DNA of 48,983 nt from an uncultured Pelagibacteraceae bacterium (GTDB lineage: Bacteria; Pseudomonadota; Alphaproteobacteria; Pelagibacterales; Pelagibacteraceae): NCBI GenBank assembly GCA_902589315.1, contig CACISK010000007.1, positions 1 to 48,983 of the forward strand, given 5' to 3'. The notes beneath the pieces are model-generated. The model was given only the letters and a program-made list of their open reading frames with translations. It did no database searches and was not told the origin of the DNA. Every line of letters starts with the position of its first letter. Within the stretch, counting starts at the first letter, position 1. A program made the position numbers and the translations under genes. This document shows positions 9,774-17,415 of this stretch, in pieces.

Positions 9774-9791
9774 TTTAAATGTGTGCGTCAA
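9763..9791 (-). promoter_or_regulatory. Predicted sigma-70 promoter of the mraZ-ftsZ-mur cluster
   Basis: On the minus strand a TTGACG -35 element (9786-9791) is separated by exactly 17 bases from a TAATAT -10 element (9763-9768). The expected start near 9756 gives a leader of about 28 bases before the mraZ ATG at 9728. The location between rnpB and mraZ fits a dedicated promoter for the division and cell wall genes. It is predicted from sequence only. Confidence 0.6.
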
Positions 9792-9853
9792 TAGAAAATA
9801 TTATAGAGTTATTATCAGGAAATATTGTAATTATTTGGGATAGTTTTTTAAAA

Positions 9854-10212
9854 ATGCCAGATAAACTATAAGCCGGGTTCTGTCATTTAAACTTATCATT
9901 TATCTAGGCTTTAAATTACTTTAAAGCTCAAGCAACTAACCCTGATGACTAGCCAAAGACTGCTTTTAGTTATTTCTAACAATGTCATCTCTACTCAGTC
10001 TTGCTCTCAGTGGGGTTTTCCATGCGCTTGTTGTTACCAACTCAGCCGGTGTGCTCTTACCACACCTTTTCACCCTTGCCTTGATAAGGCGGTTTATTTT
10101 CTGTGGCACTGTCCCTAGGGTTTCCCCCGCCAGCTGTTAACTGGCACTGTGTCTTTGTAGAGCCCGGACTTTCCTCTTTAATTTTTAAAGCGATAAGTCA
10201 TTTATCTGGCAT
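9854..10212 (-). ncRNA. rnpB: RNase P RNA (bacterial type A)
   Basis: Catalytic RNA that trims the 5' leaders of pre-tRNAs. Read on the minus strand, the terminal P1 helix is formed by ATGCCAGATAAA (5' end at 10212) and TTTATCTGGCAT (3' end at 9854), a perfect 12-base pairing. Inside lie the hallmark conserved segments GAGGAAAGTCCGGGCTC (P4 5' side region), CACAGTGCC, GGGGGAAACCC and, close to the 3' end, the GAACCCGGCTTATAG segment. The length of about 359 bases is normal. A short T run follows P1 directly and may help termination. Ends are set by P1 pairing and may be off by a few bases. Confidence 0.95.
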
Positions 10213-10260
10213 ACAAAGAAATATCTTTTTTTTTATAAATTTCAACTTTTATTAGATCAA

Positions 10261-10980
10261 TCAAATCAAGGATTTTAATATAGCATAACATTCTTTATCA
10301 ATTACACTACTAATTAACTCAGGTCTAAATCTTCTTTGAAAATTTTTATATATTTTAACTTTTTCTGATGAATTTTTTGTAAATGTATATCCAAATCTAA
10401 ATAACAAATAATCAAAATTTTTGTAATTATGAAGTTTTTTTTTTCTTAGTTTCTTGCAATCATTAACGTTAATATTGTGCCATAAACATAAATTATTTTT
10501 CGCTAATAATTTCCATGGAAATTTTTCTCCAGGATCTTTTTTTCTTAAAGGTGCAATATCAGAGTGTCCCAATATATTTTCTTTTTTAATTCTATATTTT
10601 TTTTTTAATTTTTTTGATAATGAAATTATAGATCTTATTTGTTTTGTATTAAAATTTTTATAATTATAATCATGGCCAGGATTGGAGATTTCAATACCTA
10701 TAGAACTTGAATTTAAAAAATTATCATTTTTCCAAGAGGAGGTCCCAGCATGCCAAGCTATATAAGAATCAGGTACAATTCTTAAGATTTCTCCATTAAT
10801 TTTAATAAAATAGTGACAACTAACTTTGGAGTTAAAACTTGTTAATCTTTTTATTGCTGCGGCTTCAGATTTCATTCCAGTGTAATGAAATATTAAATAC
10901 TTTACTTTATAATTAGGCCTTTTTTTTAAGTCAAAATTCGGTGAGAAATTTATAGACACTTTTTCAACATTTTTAAGCAT
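10261..10980 (-). CDS. N-acetylmuramoyl-L-alanine amidase, AmpD/AmiD type with PG-binding-like tail
   Basis: A 239-residue Amidase_2 zinc enzyme expected to cut the bond between N-acetyl(anhydro)muramic acid and L-alanine. The zinc triad is visible as His32 (FHYTG), His139 (LGHSD) and Asp149 (KKDPGEKFPW), with further family residues in AWHAG (74-78) and GIEIS (95-99). Residues about 185-239 (FRFGY, then FQRRFRPELISSVID) resemble a peptidoglycan-binding three-helix domain, as in AmiD. No signal peptide or lipobox is visible, so it looks cytosolic and a role in muropeptide recycling is possible. It diverges from mlaA and lies just upstream of rnpB on the same strand. Confidence 0.88.
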   Translation of the reverse strand: MLKNVEKVSINFSPNFDLKKRPNYKVKYLIFHYTGMKSEAAAIKRLTSFNSKVSCHYFIKINGEILRIVPDSYIAWHAGTSSWKNDNFLNSSSIGIEISNPGHDYNYKNFNTKQIRSIISLSKKLKKKYRIKKENILGHSDIAPLRKKDPGEKFPWKLLAKNNLCLWHNINVNDCKKLRKKKLHNYKNFDYLLFRFGYTFTKNSSEKVKIYKNFQRRFRPELISSVIDKECYAILKSLI

Positions 10981-11032
10981 AAATTAAAACAATTTATCTT
11001 TATATTACTATTTAATATAATATAAGTAATTA

Positions 11033-11833
11033 ATGAACAAATACCTTTCAATATTAACAATAATCATTTTTTCATTCGTAAGCACATTTGCAATTGCAGG
11101 AGATGACGGAAAACTCAAAATAAATGGAAAAAAAAATGGTGAATATTTAGAAACTAAAGATTGTTTTGAAAAAGTTAACAGAGGTATTTTTGGTTTTAAT
11201 CAAGTTTTAGATAAAGTGATTTTTAAACCTCTCGCGAAAGGTTATAGAATGTTTCCTAAGCCCATTAGATCAGGCACAAGTAACGTTTTAAGTAATTTAA
11301 GCAATGTGGTCACAATTCCTAATAATATTCTACAAGGACAAATAGGTAGCGCTGGAATAAATTCAGCTAGACTTGTGATCAATTCTACTTTGGGGATCGC
11401 TGGAGTTTTTGATGTAGCATCATATTATGGAATTAATAAACGTGACAAAGAAGACTACGGTCAAACATTGGGTGTGTGGGGTGCGGGCCCTGGTTGCTAT
11501 TTTGTGCTACCAATATTGGGGCCAACAACTGTTAGAGATTCTATTGGTTCTGTAGTTAATTTAGTTGGTGGAGATGCTTGGTACAATGTTACAGTTGCTA
11601 ACGATACTCATTATTTTTCTGAAGCAGATTATTATACCTCAAAAGTTCTAGATGGAATTGACTTTAGGGCAAAAAATTTGGAGTCATTTGATAGTCTTGA
11701 AAAAAATTCTGTAGATTTATACGCATCAGTTAGAAGTTTATATTTACAAGACAGATATAGAAAAATTAGAAATATTGATAAAACGACTGATACTTTAAGC
11801 GACGACGATTGGGAAGAATTAGATAGTCAGTAA
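11033..11833 (+). CDS. mlaA: MlaA/VacJ-family phospholipid transport protein
   Basis: MlaA removes misplaced phospholipids from the outer leaflet of the outer membrane and passes them to MlaC. The 266-residue protein has a cleavable-looking signal peptide ending near AIAG (20-23), then the family core with NRGIFGFNQVLDK (44-56) and the repeated Asn/Leu-rich helix (SNVLSNLSNVVTIPNN). Later GQTLGVWG and GPGCYFVLPILGPTTVRD are typical VacJ motifs. No lipobox cysteine is seen, unlike E. coli MlaA, so it may not be lipid-anchored. A TATAAT at 11016-11021 could serve as its -10 element. mlaC follows after 11 bases. Confidence 0.93.
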   Translation: MNKYLSILTIIIFSFVSTFAIAGDDGKLKINGKKNGEYLETKDCFEKVNRGIFGFNQVLDKVIFKPLAKGYRMFPKPIRSGTSNVLSNLSNVVTIPNNILQGQIGSAGINSARLVINSTLGIAGVFDVASYYGINKRDKEDYGQTLGVWGAGPGCYFVLPILGPTTVRDSIGSVVNLVGGDAWYNVTVANDTHYFSEADYYTSKVLDGIDFRAKNLESFDSLEKNSVDLYASVRSLYLQDRYRKIRNIDKTTDTLSDDDWEELDSQ

Positions 11834-11844
11834 TTTTAATTTAA

Positions 11845-12435
11845 ATGAAACTGATAAATTATTTATTTTTTTTTATTTTTTTTATAAATATTAATAACAT
11901 TTCACTGGCTAAAAACCCGAGTGATTTAATAAATGAAATTGTTGATGAGGCAGCTTCTATTTTATCAAGTGAAGATCCTGTGGAATCTAAGATAATAAAA
12001 TTGAATGCTATTGCTGAAAGAAACGTTGATATAGATGGTATTGGCATGTACACGCTGGGAAAATTTAGAAAATCAATTAATGACGATGAAAAATCAAAAT
12101 ACAAAAAATTATTTAGAAGTTATTTTCTAAAAAGTTTTTCTAGTAGATTAGTAGATTACACAAATCCAAGAATAAATGTTGTATCACAAAAAAAAGTTAA
12201 TGATAAATACACTATAGTTAATAGTATATTAGAAGCGACATCGAAAAGACCACAAGTAAAAATTGATTGGAGAATTTACACAAAAAATCCAGATAAGCCG
12301 CTTATAAGAGATCTTATAGTGGAGGGATTGAGTTTAGCAAGAACTCAAAAAGAGGAGTTTAATTCAATTATTCAAAATAATGATGGTGATATAAATGCAT
12401 TATTTAAAACTCTTGAGGAATTTTTAATTAAATAA
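11845..12435 (+). CDS. mlaC: MlaC/Ttg2D-family periplasmic phospholipid-binding protein
   Basis: MlaC shuttles phospholipid through the periplasm between MlaA and the MlaFEDB transporter. The 196-residue protein has a hydrophobic signal peptide ending near residue 22 and the Tol_Tol_Ttg2 fold signs: an N-terminal helical region, IDGIGMYTLGKF near 63-74, and VDWRIY-like IDWRIYTKNPDKPLIRD followed by GLSLARTQKEEF near the C-terminus. It directly follows mlaA, so the two probably share a transcript. The transporter genes are not in this window. Its stop faces the stop of the CIA30-domain gene with one base between. Confidence 0.9.
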   Translation: MKLINYLFFFIFFININNISLAKNPSDLINEIVDEAASILSSEDPVESKIIKLNAIAERNVDIDGIGMYTLGKFRKSINDDEKSKYKKLFRSYFLKSFSSRLVDYTNPRINVVSQKKVNDKYTIVNSILEATSKRPQVKIDWRIYTKNPDKPLIRDLIVEGLSLARTQKEEFNSIIQNNDGDINALFKTLEEFLIK

Positions 12436-12436
12436 T

Positions 12437-13021
12437 TCAGTAAAATCCGATTTCGCTTAAACATATATCAGATTTAAAATCATCAAATCCTGCTACAAGC
12501 CCAATAGACTTTATATTTTGTCCTAAAATACTTTTGGGTTGATAGAAATTTGATTTTTTAAATTCAATAAATGGTGCCCTAATTATAACCCATTTTTCAG
12601 ATGAAAAAAAAGTGTAACTATAATATTGCCATGGAGCTAATGTTAAATCAGTTCTTAAATGAATATTGTAATTTTTTTTATTAGCATAAACTTTTACATA
12701 TACCCCATCATAATCTTTACTATTAATAACTGGATTTAATTTTGCTCTGATTTGAATAAATCCACCATTATTTTTTGTAGAAACATCTCCTGTCATTTTA
12801 TAACACCTAACTCCATCAACATTGGCAACTATAAATTTTCCTGTTGATACACCTCCCATTACTTGATCAGTAATAAAATTCCACTTTTGAAATTGATTTG
12901 TTAATTTTGGGTTTTTTAATTTATCTAAAATCATATCTTTAGAAGAAACATGATTTTGGCATAATAAGAATAAAATTAAAAATATTATTTTTTTCAAGAC
13001 AAATTTACTTTTTTTTTGCAA
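12437..13021 (-). CDS. CIA30-domain protein with signal peptide
   Basis: A 194-residue protein with an N-terminal hydrophobic signal (about 10-27) and a beta-rich domain matching the CIA30 family (complex I intermediate-associated protein 30). Supporting segments are the Trp in FQKWNFITDQVMGGVSTGKF (44-63), GGFIQIRAKL near 85-94, DGVYVKVYA near 104, and the C-terminal DICLSEIGFY. In mitochondria CIA30/NDUFAF1 helps assemble respiratory complex I; in bacteria the function is unknown and export makes a carbohydrate-binding-like role equally possible. The start overlaps the upstream membrane protein gene by 17 bases, implying one transcript. Confidence 0.75.
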   Translation of the reverse strand: MQKKSKFVLKKIIFLILFLLCQNHVSSKDMILDKLKNPKLTNQFQKWNFITDQVMGGVSTGKFIVANVDGVRCYKMTGDVSTKNNGGFIQIRAKLNPVINSKDYDGVYVKVYANKKNYNIHLRTDLTLAPWQYYSYTFFSSEKWVIIRAPFIEFKKSNFYQPKSILGQNIKSIGLVAGFDDFKSDICLSEIGFY

Positions 13022-13460
13022 GTTGTTGTAGAAGGTAAATTTCTTTTTCTGTAAGTGTATTTTTTGCTTCCTTGATTTGATCTTCTAAACTGAATAAGGT
13101 TATTAAAGAAAAAAATGATACTAATCCAGTTAACATAACAAAGTAAATTGAGCTTAAATTTACGATTATAAGTATTACAAACACACTAGTCCATCCAATA
13201 AAGATACCTCTTAAAATTGTACGATGACTTTTCAAGTCAGGTATTTTTATAAACTGGATAAATAAAAGTATTAAAAGAAGCATTATTCCTGAAATAGATG
13301 CACGCAACAAGACTAAAGTATCAAGCCCCCCACCATATAGCTCTCTGTGAATTAGATATGCAACAATTCCTTTATAAGCAAAATAAAAAAGAATTGTAGA
13401 AGAGACCAGTATTGAAAAGTAGTAAGTTAACTTAGGTTTAATTTTTATTTTAAACTTCAT
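13005..13460 (-). CDS. Small membrane protein of unknown function
   Basis: I do not recognise the family. The 151-residue protein has about four hydrophobic segments (roughly 11-31, 49-68, 83-101 and 105-124), a basic N-terminus and a charged, helical C-terminal tail (about 126-151, ending in three lysines) that should lie in the cytoplasm. A short loop with RELYGGG follows the first segment. It overlaps the CIA30-domain gene by 17 bases, so the pair is probably co-translated and may work together at the inner membrane. Upstream are two tRNA genes on the same strand. Confidence 0.7.
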   Translation of the reverse strand: MKFKIKIKPKLTYYFSILVSSTILFYFAYKGIVAYLIHRELYGGGLDTLVLLRASISGIMLLLILLFIQFIKIPDLKSHRTILRGIFIGWTSVFVILIIVNLSSIYFVMLTGLVSFFSLITLFSLEDQIKEAKNTLTEKEIYLLQQLAKKK

Positions 13461-13536
13461 TTTATTTATAAGAATACTACAGTTTTTAATAAAATTTTAA
13501 AAAACTATGATTTATAAACGCTGATTTTACTTGATT

Positions 13537-13613
13537 TGGTGGGCCCGCCAGGACTCGAACCTGGGACCAATACATTATGAGTGTACTGCTCTAACCAACT
13601 GAGCTACAGGCCC
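13537..13613 (-). tRNA. tRNA with CAU anticodon (Ile2 more likely than elongator Met)
   Basis: Read on the minus strand, the sequence folds as a complete cloverleaf with acceptor GGGCCTG/CGGGCCC, D loop AGTTGGTTA, anticodon loop CTCATAA (anticodon CAT), normal T loop TTCGAGT and an encoded CCA (13537-13539). The first pair is G1-C72, so it is not the initiator. The C4-G69 and C5-G68 pairs match known recognition features of TilS in E. coli tRNA-Ile2, so a lysidine-modified AUA-reading tRNA is favoured. Elongator Met cannot be excluded. Confidence 0.93.
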
Positions 13614-13672
13614 AAAATTGAACTCTTAATTATACCATTTTTTTTATGTTGGCAATTAAAGTAATTTAATTA

Positions 13673-13747
13673 TGGTGGGCCGTGTTGGTTACGCTCCAAC
13701 TACCCCTGCAATGTCAATGCAGTACTCTACTATTGAGCTAACGGCCC
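13673..13747 (-). tRNA. tRNA-Val(GAC) with non-canonical D and T loops
   Basis: All four stems pair well: acceptor GGGCCGT/ACGGCCC, D stem GCTC/GAGT, anticodon stem CTGCA/TGCAG, T stem GTTGG/CCAAC. The anticodon loop TTGACAT gives GAC (valine codons GUU and GUC), and A73 plus CCA are encoded. The D loop is AATAGTA, lacking the G18-G19 pair, and the T loop is AGCGTAA instead of TTCRANN. Position 54-58 is A-T rather than T-A, while C56 and a possible G19 remain. Its first base (13747) is also the last base of the rpoD TAG stop, so it is probably cut from an rpoD read-through transcript. Confidence 0.85.
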
Positions 13748-15573
13748 TAACTTTCTAAGAAACTTTTAAGTTGTTTAGATCTGCTTGGATGTTTTAATTT
13801 TCTTAGAGCTTTAGCCTCTATTTGTCTAATTCTCTCCCTTGTGACTGAGAACTGCAATCCAACTTCCTCTAAAGTATGATCAGTATTCATTCCAACTCCA
13901 AATCTCATTCTTAAAACTCTCTCTTCTCTTGGAGTAAGAGTAGATAAAATTTTAGTAGTTGCTTCGCTTAAATTTGATTTAATTGCTTGTTCAAGCGGTG
14001 CCAATGCTTTCGTATCTTCAATAAAATCTCCCAAACTACTATCTTCTTCATCTCCAACTGGTTTTTCCAAAGAAACTGGTTCTTTAGAAATCTTAAGTAC
14101 TTTTCTCACTTTGTCGAGTGGCATTCGAAGTTTTTGTGCTAATTCCTCTGGAGTTGCTTCTCTTCCAAACTCACTAAGTATCAGTCTCTGAGTTCTTACA
14201 ATTTTATTTATAGTTTCAATCATATGAACAGGAATTCTAATTGTTCTAGCTTGATCAGCAATAGACCTTGTTATTGCTTGACGGATCCACCACGTGGCAT
14301 AAGTTGAAAATTTATATCCTCTCCTGTACTCAAATTTATCCACTGCTTTCATTAATCCAATATTTCCCTCTTGAATTAAATCTAAAAATTGAAGTCCTCT
14401 ATTTGTATATTTTTTTGCAATAGAAATAACTAGTCTTAAATTAGCTTCTACCATTTCTTTCTTTGCAATCCTTGACTCTTTTTCTCCCTTTTGAACTCTG
14501 CTGACAAGTTTCTTATACTCTGTAACTGAAATTCCAAGTTTATGACTAATTTCAACTAGTCTATCCCTTATATTTTTAAATTCATTTTTATTTTTTTGAA
14601 AAAACTTTTTCCAAATTTCATTAGTGTCTAAAAATTCCTTTAAATTAGGATTTATTTCATTTCCAACATAAAATTTAATAAATTCATCTCTAGATATTTT
14701 TGATTCTAAAGCAAGTCTTAATAAATTTCCCTCCAGAGAAATAATTTTTTTATTTTCTGAATAATGTTTCTGTACTAATTCTTCTAAAACTGAAGGTGAA
14801 AGCTGAAGTGACTTTATATTTTCTAGTATATCATCAACTATTTTTTTGTAATTTTTTTCTTTCGAAGGTGAAAATTTTTTTGCATCTAAAACACAATTAA
14901 GCTTCTCATTTTGATATTTAATTAATTTATTGTAATCTTTTGTTAAATCATGAACTGTTTGTAACACTTTAGGTTTAATTTCAGTCTCCATAGCAGCCAA
15001 AGTTGGGTTAAACTCATCTTCTTCTGAATTATTCGACTCTTCTTGTGACTGATCGTTGTCCTGTTTTTTTTGTTTTGCGTTGGAGCTATTTTCGTCATCA
15101 TCCATATAATTTGTATCAATATCAATTATCTCTCTTACTAGAATCTCATCATTTTGAAGTTTTATATCCCAATCAAAAAATTGCTGAGCAGTAATAGGAC
15201 TTTGTGATAATGCGTTCAACATTACATCTTTTCCAGCCTCAATTCTTTTAGCAATTGCTATTTCTCCTTCTCTAGATAAAAGCTCAACACCACCCATCTC
15301 TCTTAAATACATTCTGATTGGATCATCACTTTTCTCTAAAGTTTTTCCCTCTTCTTTAGAGGATGCATCTTTTTTTCTAAGAATTTTGTAATCAGATTTT
15401 TTTTCAACAAGCACAATACTCTCATCAAGAATATGTATTAAAGCTTGAGCAAGGTTTTCTCCTGATAGATTTCTCTTACCTAATGACTTATTAAGTTCTT
15501 CATGAGTAATAAATCCTCTATGGATCCCACGACCCATTAATCTAGCAAATGATTTTGTTATAATTCGTTCCAC
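13747..15573 (-). CDS. rpoD: Primary RNA polymerase sigma factor (sigma-70)
   Basis: Housekeeping sigma factor that directs RNA polymerase to -10/-35 promoters. The 608-residue protein has region 1.2 ([12 protein letters not shown], from 83), a non-conserved acidic insert (about 120-340), region 2 with the core-binding and melting residues ([22 protein letters not shown] and [13 protein letters not shown], about 398-434), region 3, and region 4.2 with its helix-turn-helix ([20 protein letters not shown], 567-586). The gene order yqeY-dnaG-rpoD is usual for alphaproteobacteria. Sixty-six bases separate it from dnaG and contain an AT-rich inverted repeat and a TATAAT. The stop codon shares one base with tRNA-Val. 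Confidence 0.98.
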   Translation of the reverse strand: MERIITKSFARLMGRGIHRGFITHEELNKSLGKRNLSGENLAQALIHILDESIVLVEKKSDYKILRKKDASSKEEGKTLEKSDDPIRMYLREMGGVELLSREGEIAIAKRIEAGKDVMLNALSQSPITAQQFFDWDIKLQNDEILVREIIDIDTNYMDDDENSSNAKQKKQDNDQSQEESNNSEEDEFNPTLAAMETEIKPKVLQTVHDLTKDYNKLIKYQNEKLNCVLDAKKFSPSKEKNYKKIVDDILENIKSLQLSPSVLEELVQKHYSENKKIISLEGNLLRLALESKISRDEFIKFYVGNEINPNLKEFLDTNEIWKKFFQKNKNEFKNIRDRLVEISHKLGISVTEYKKLVSRVQKGEKESRIAKKEMVEANLRLVISIAKKYTNRGLQFLDLIQEGNIGLMKAVDKFEYRRGYKFSTYATWWIRQAITRSIADQARTIRIPVHMIETINKIVRTQRLILSEFGREATPEELAQKLRMPLDKVRKVLKISKEPVSLEKPVGDEEDSSLGDFIEDTKALAPLEQAIKSNLSEATTKILSTLTPREERVLRMRFGVGMNTDHTLEEVGLQFSVTRERIRQIEAKALRKLKHPSRSKQLKSFLES

Positions 15574-15610
15574 AATTAAAAAGTTTGAAGATCTTATATA
15601 ATGTCTATTA

Positions 15611-15635
15611 TAAAAAAATCTATGTGATTTTTTTA
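15611..15635. repeat. AT-rich inverted repeat between dnaG and rpoD
   Basis: TAAAAAAATC (15611-15620) and GATTTTTTTA (15626-15635) form a perfect 10-base inverted repeat around a 5-base loop, four bases after the dnaG stop. With one G-C pair and a T-rich 3' arm it could be a weak terminator or attenuator between dnaG and rpoD. Its edge overlaps a TATAAT (minus strand, 15607-15612) that could be the -10 of a separate rpoD promoter, although I see no good -35. Chance occurrence is possible in sequence this AT-rich. Confidence 0.4.
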
Positions 15636-15639
15636 ATTT

Positions 15640-17415
15640 TTAATTGATTTTTTGTAACTTTTTTAACTCTTTTATCTCATTAAATGTAGTTTCACTCATA
15701 TCTTGAGAAAACTTTGATTCTAATTCAGATATTCTTTGTTCTAATTCGTAGTTTTTGAGGTCTTGAATAATTTCAGAAAATATTTCTAATATTTTATTGT
15801 TATCATTTAAATTTTTGGAGATGATATGTTTCACAGAAGCATAATTCATAACTCTATCTATCAAATTTTTATCTACTTCTAATTTTTCAATTTCTAAGTT
15901 GGTTAAATTTTGTGATTGATCTAAAATCTCATTAAATAATTGTTTATTCTCATCACTATATAATTTTACATTATCTATCAAATGCAAATTTTGATTTATT
16001 AGATCTGGCTTAGCCAACAATATGTAAAGAAATGAAAACTCCTTTATCTCAAAAGATTTTAGAGATTTAGTTTCGTTATAATAATTTTTAGTTTTAGTCA
16101 AAGATTTTATTGGAGATCTGAAATTTTTTGAGTAATTAGAATTAATATTTGGAGTTAATTCTGAAATTTTTTCAAGAAAGTATTCTAAAGTATATTTTTT
16201 TACATAATTATCTTTAATTCTAGATGCAATATCTCTAAGTTTTTTTTCAAAAATTGCTCGTGAACTAGGACTTTCGGTTATCTGACTTATATAATGTTCA
16301 AATATAAATTTATGTATGGGTATAGTTTTCTGATTTGAAATTTCTAAAAATTTCCCTTTACCAAATTTATTTACATAGCTATCTGGATCTAAATTATCCT
16401 CTAAAAGTAGAAAAGAAATTTTTTTGTCAGGTTTTAATTCATCTATAATATTCTCTGCAGCTCTTAATGCAGCTTTATATCCACTTTGATCACCATCAAA
16501 GCATATAATAATATGATTATAAAATTGATTTAAAATTTGTATCTGTTTACTTGTTAAAGCAGTTCCTAGGTTTGCGACTGTATTTTCTATTCCATTTTTT
16601 GATAAACCAATGACGTCCATATACCCTTCAACTAAATATAAATCTTCTAATTTATTTGATAACTTTCTTGCTTTATCAAGATTATATAAATTTGACCCTT
16701 TCTTGAAAAAAGGTGTCTCAGGGGAATTAATATATTTAGCTAAATTTTTATTTTCATCTATAATTCTTCCACCAAAACCTATTATATTTCCAGAAATATC
16801 ATTTATTGGAAAGATGATTCTATTTCTAAATCTTGATATATATTTCTTTCTCTTCTCATCAAAATAAAATAGGCCTGTATATTTAATACTTTCTTCATCA
16901 AAATCTTTTTTTAACTTTTCATAATAATCTAAATCTTCTGTCACAAAACCAAGATTAAAATTTTTTACTTCAATACCAGATAGTCCTCTTTCTTTAAGAT
17001 AATTTTTTGCTCTAATTGATTTTTCATTTTTAAATAACTCATTCTTATAAAATTCAGAAAAATTCTGATATATAGATTTATATATTTTCCATTTATTCTC
17101 TCTTTCCACATCTTGTTTTGAAAATGTATAAGGTTGCATCCCTGCAAGATTTGAGAGCATTTTAACTGCTTCACCAAATCTAAGATTTTGAGTTTTCATT
17201 ACAAAGTCAAAAATATTTCCATGCTCACTTGTACTAAAACAATGATAAAATTCTTTTTCATCATTAACTGTAAATGATGGAGTTTTCTCTGTTTTAAATG
17301 GAGATAAACCAACAAACTCTTTACCTCTTTTTTTTAGTTTAACAGTTTTAGAGACAACTGTTGAAACTTTAAGCCTGGTTTTAATTTCGTCTAAATATTC
17401 TTTTGGATATTTCAT
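15640..17415 (-). CDS. dnaG: DNA primase lacking most zinc ligands
   Basis: DnaG makes the RNA primers for DNA replication. The 591-residue protein has the N-terminal CHC2-type domain (about 1-95), the RNA polymerase core with TOPRIM motifs (VEGYMD, 262-267, and FDGDQSG, 306-312), and a divergent C-terminal helicase-binding region. In the N-terminal domain the usual CPFH and CFGCG ligands read SPFK (38-41) and CFSTS (59-63). Only one of four zinc ligands, Cys59, remains, although the fold motifs EKTPSF and FYH are kept. I recall similar substitutions in some other alphaproteobacterial primases. The ATG overlaps the yqeY stop (TAATG). Confidence 0.96.
   Translation of the reverse strand: MKYPKEYLDEIKTRLKVSTVVSKTVKLKKRGKEFVGLSPFKTEKTPSFTVNDEKEFYHCFSTSEHGNIFDFVMKTQNLRFGEAVKMLSNLAGMQPYTFSKQDVERENKWKIYKSIYQNFSEFYKNELFKNEKSIRAKNYLKERGLSGIEVKNFNLGFVTEDLDYYEKLKKDFDEESIKYTGLFYFDEKRKKYISRFRNRIIFPINDISGNIIGFGGRIIDENKNLAKYINSPETPFFKKGSNLYNLDKARKLSNKLEDLYLVEGYMDVIGLSKNGIENTVANLGTALTSKQIQILNQFYNHIIICFDGDQSGYKAALRAAENIIDELKPDKKISFLLLEDNLDPDSYVNKFGKGKFLEISNQKTIPIHKFIFEHYISQITESPSSRAIFEKKLRDIASRIKDNYVKKYTLEYFLEKISELTPNINSNYSKNFRSPIKSLTKTKNYYNETKSLKSFEIKEFSFLYILLAKPDLINQNLHLIDNVKLYSDENKQLFNEILDQSQNLTNLEIEKLEVDKNLIDRVMNYASVKHIISKNLNDNNKILEIFSEIIQDLKNYELEQRISELESKFSQDMSETTFNEIKELKKLQKIN

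Noticed and set aside
9782-9853. Extra small gene or terminator between rnpB and mraZ
   Set aside because: No open frame of note and no clear hairpin; the stretch is explained by the rnpB 3' end and the mraZ promoter.
13673-13747. tRNA-Val as a plain pseudogene
   Set aside because: All stems are perfectly paired or wobble-paired and anticodon, A73 and CCA are intact, so decay alone does not explain the changed loops.
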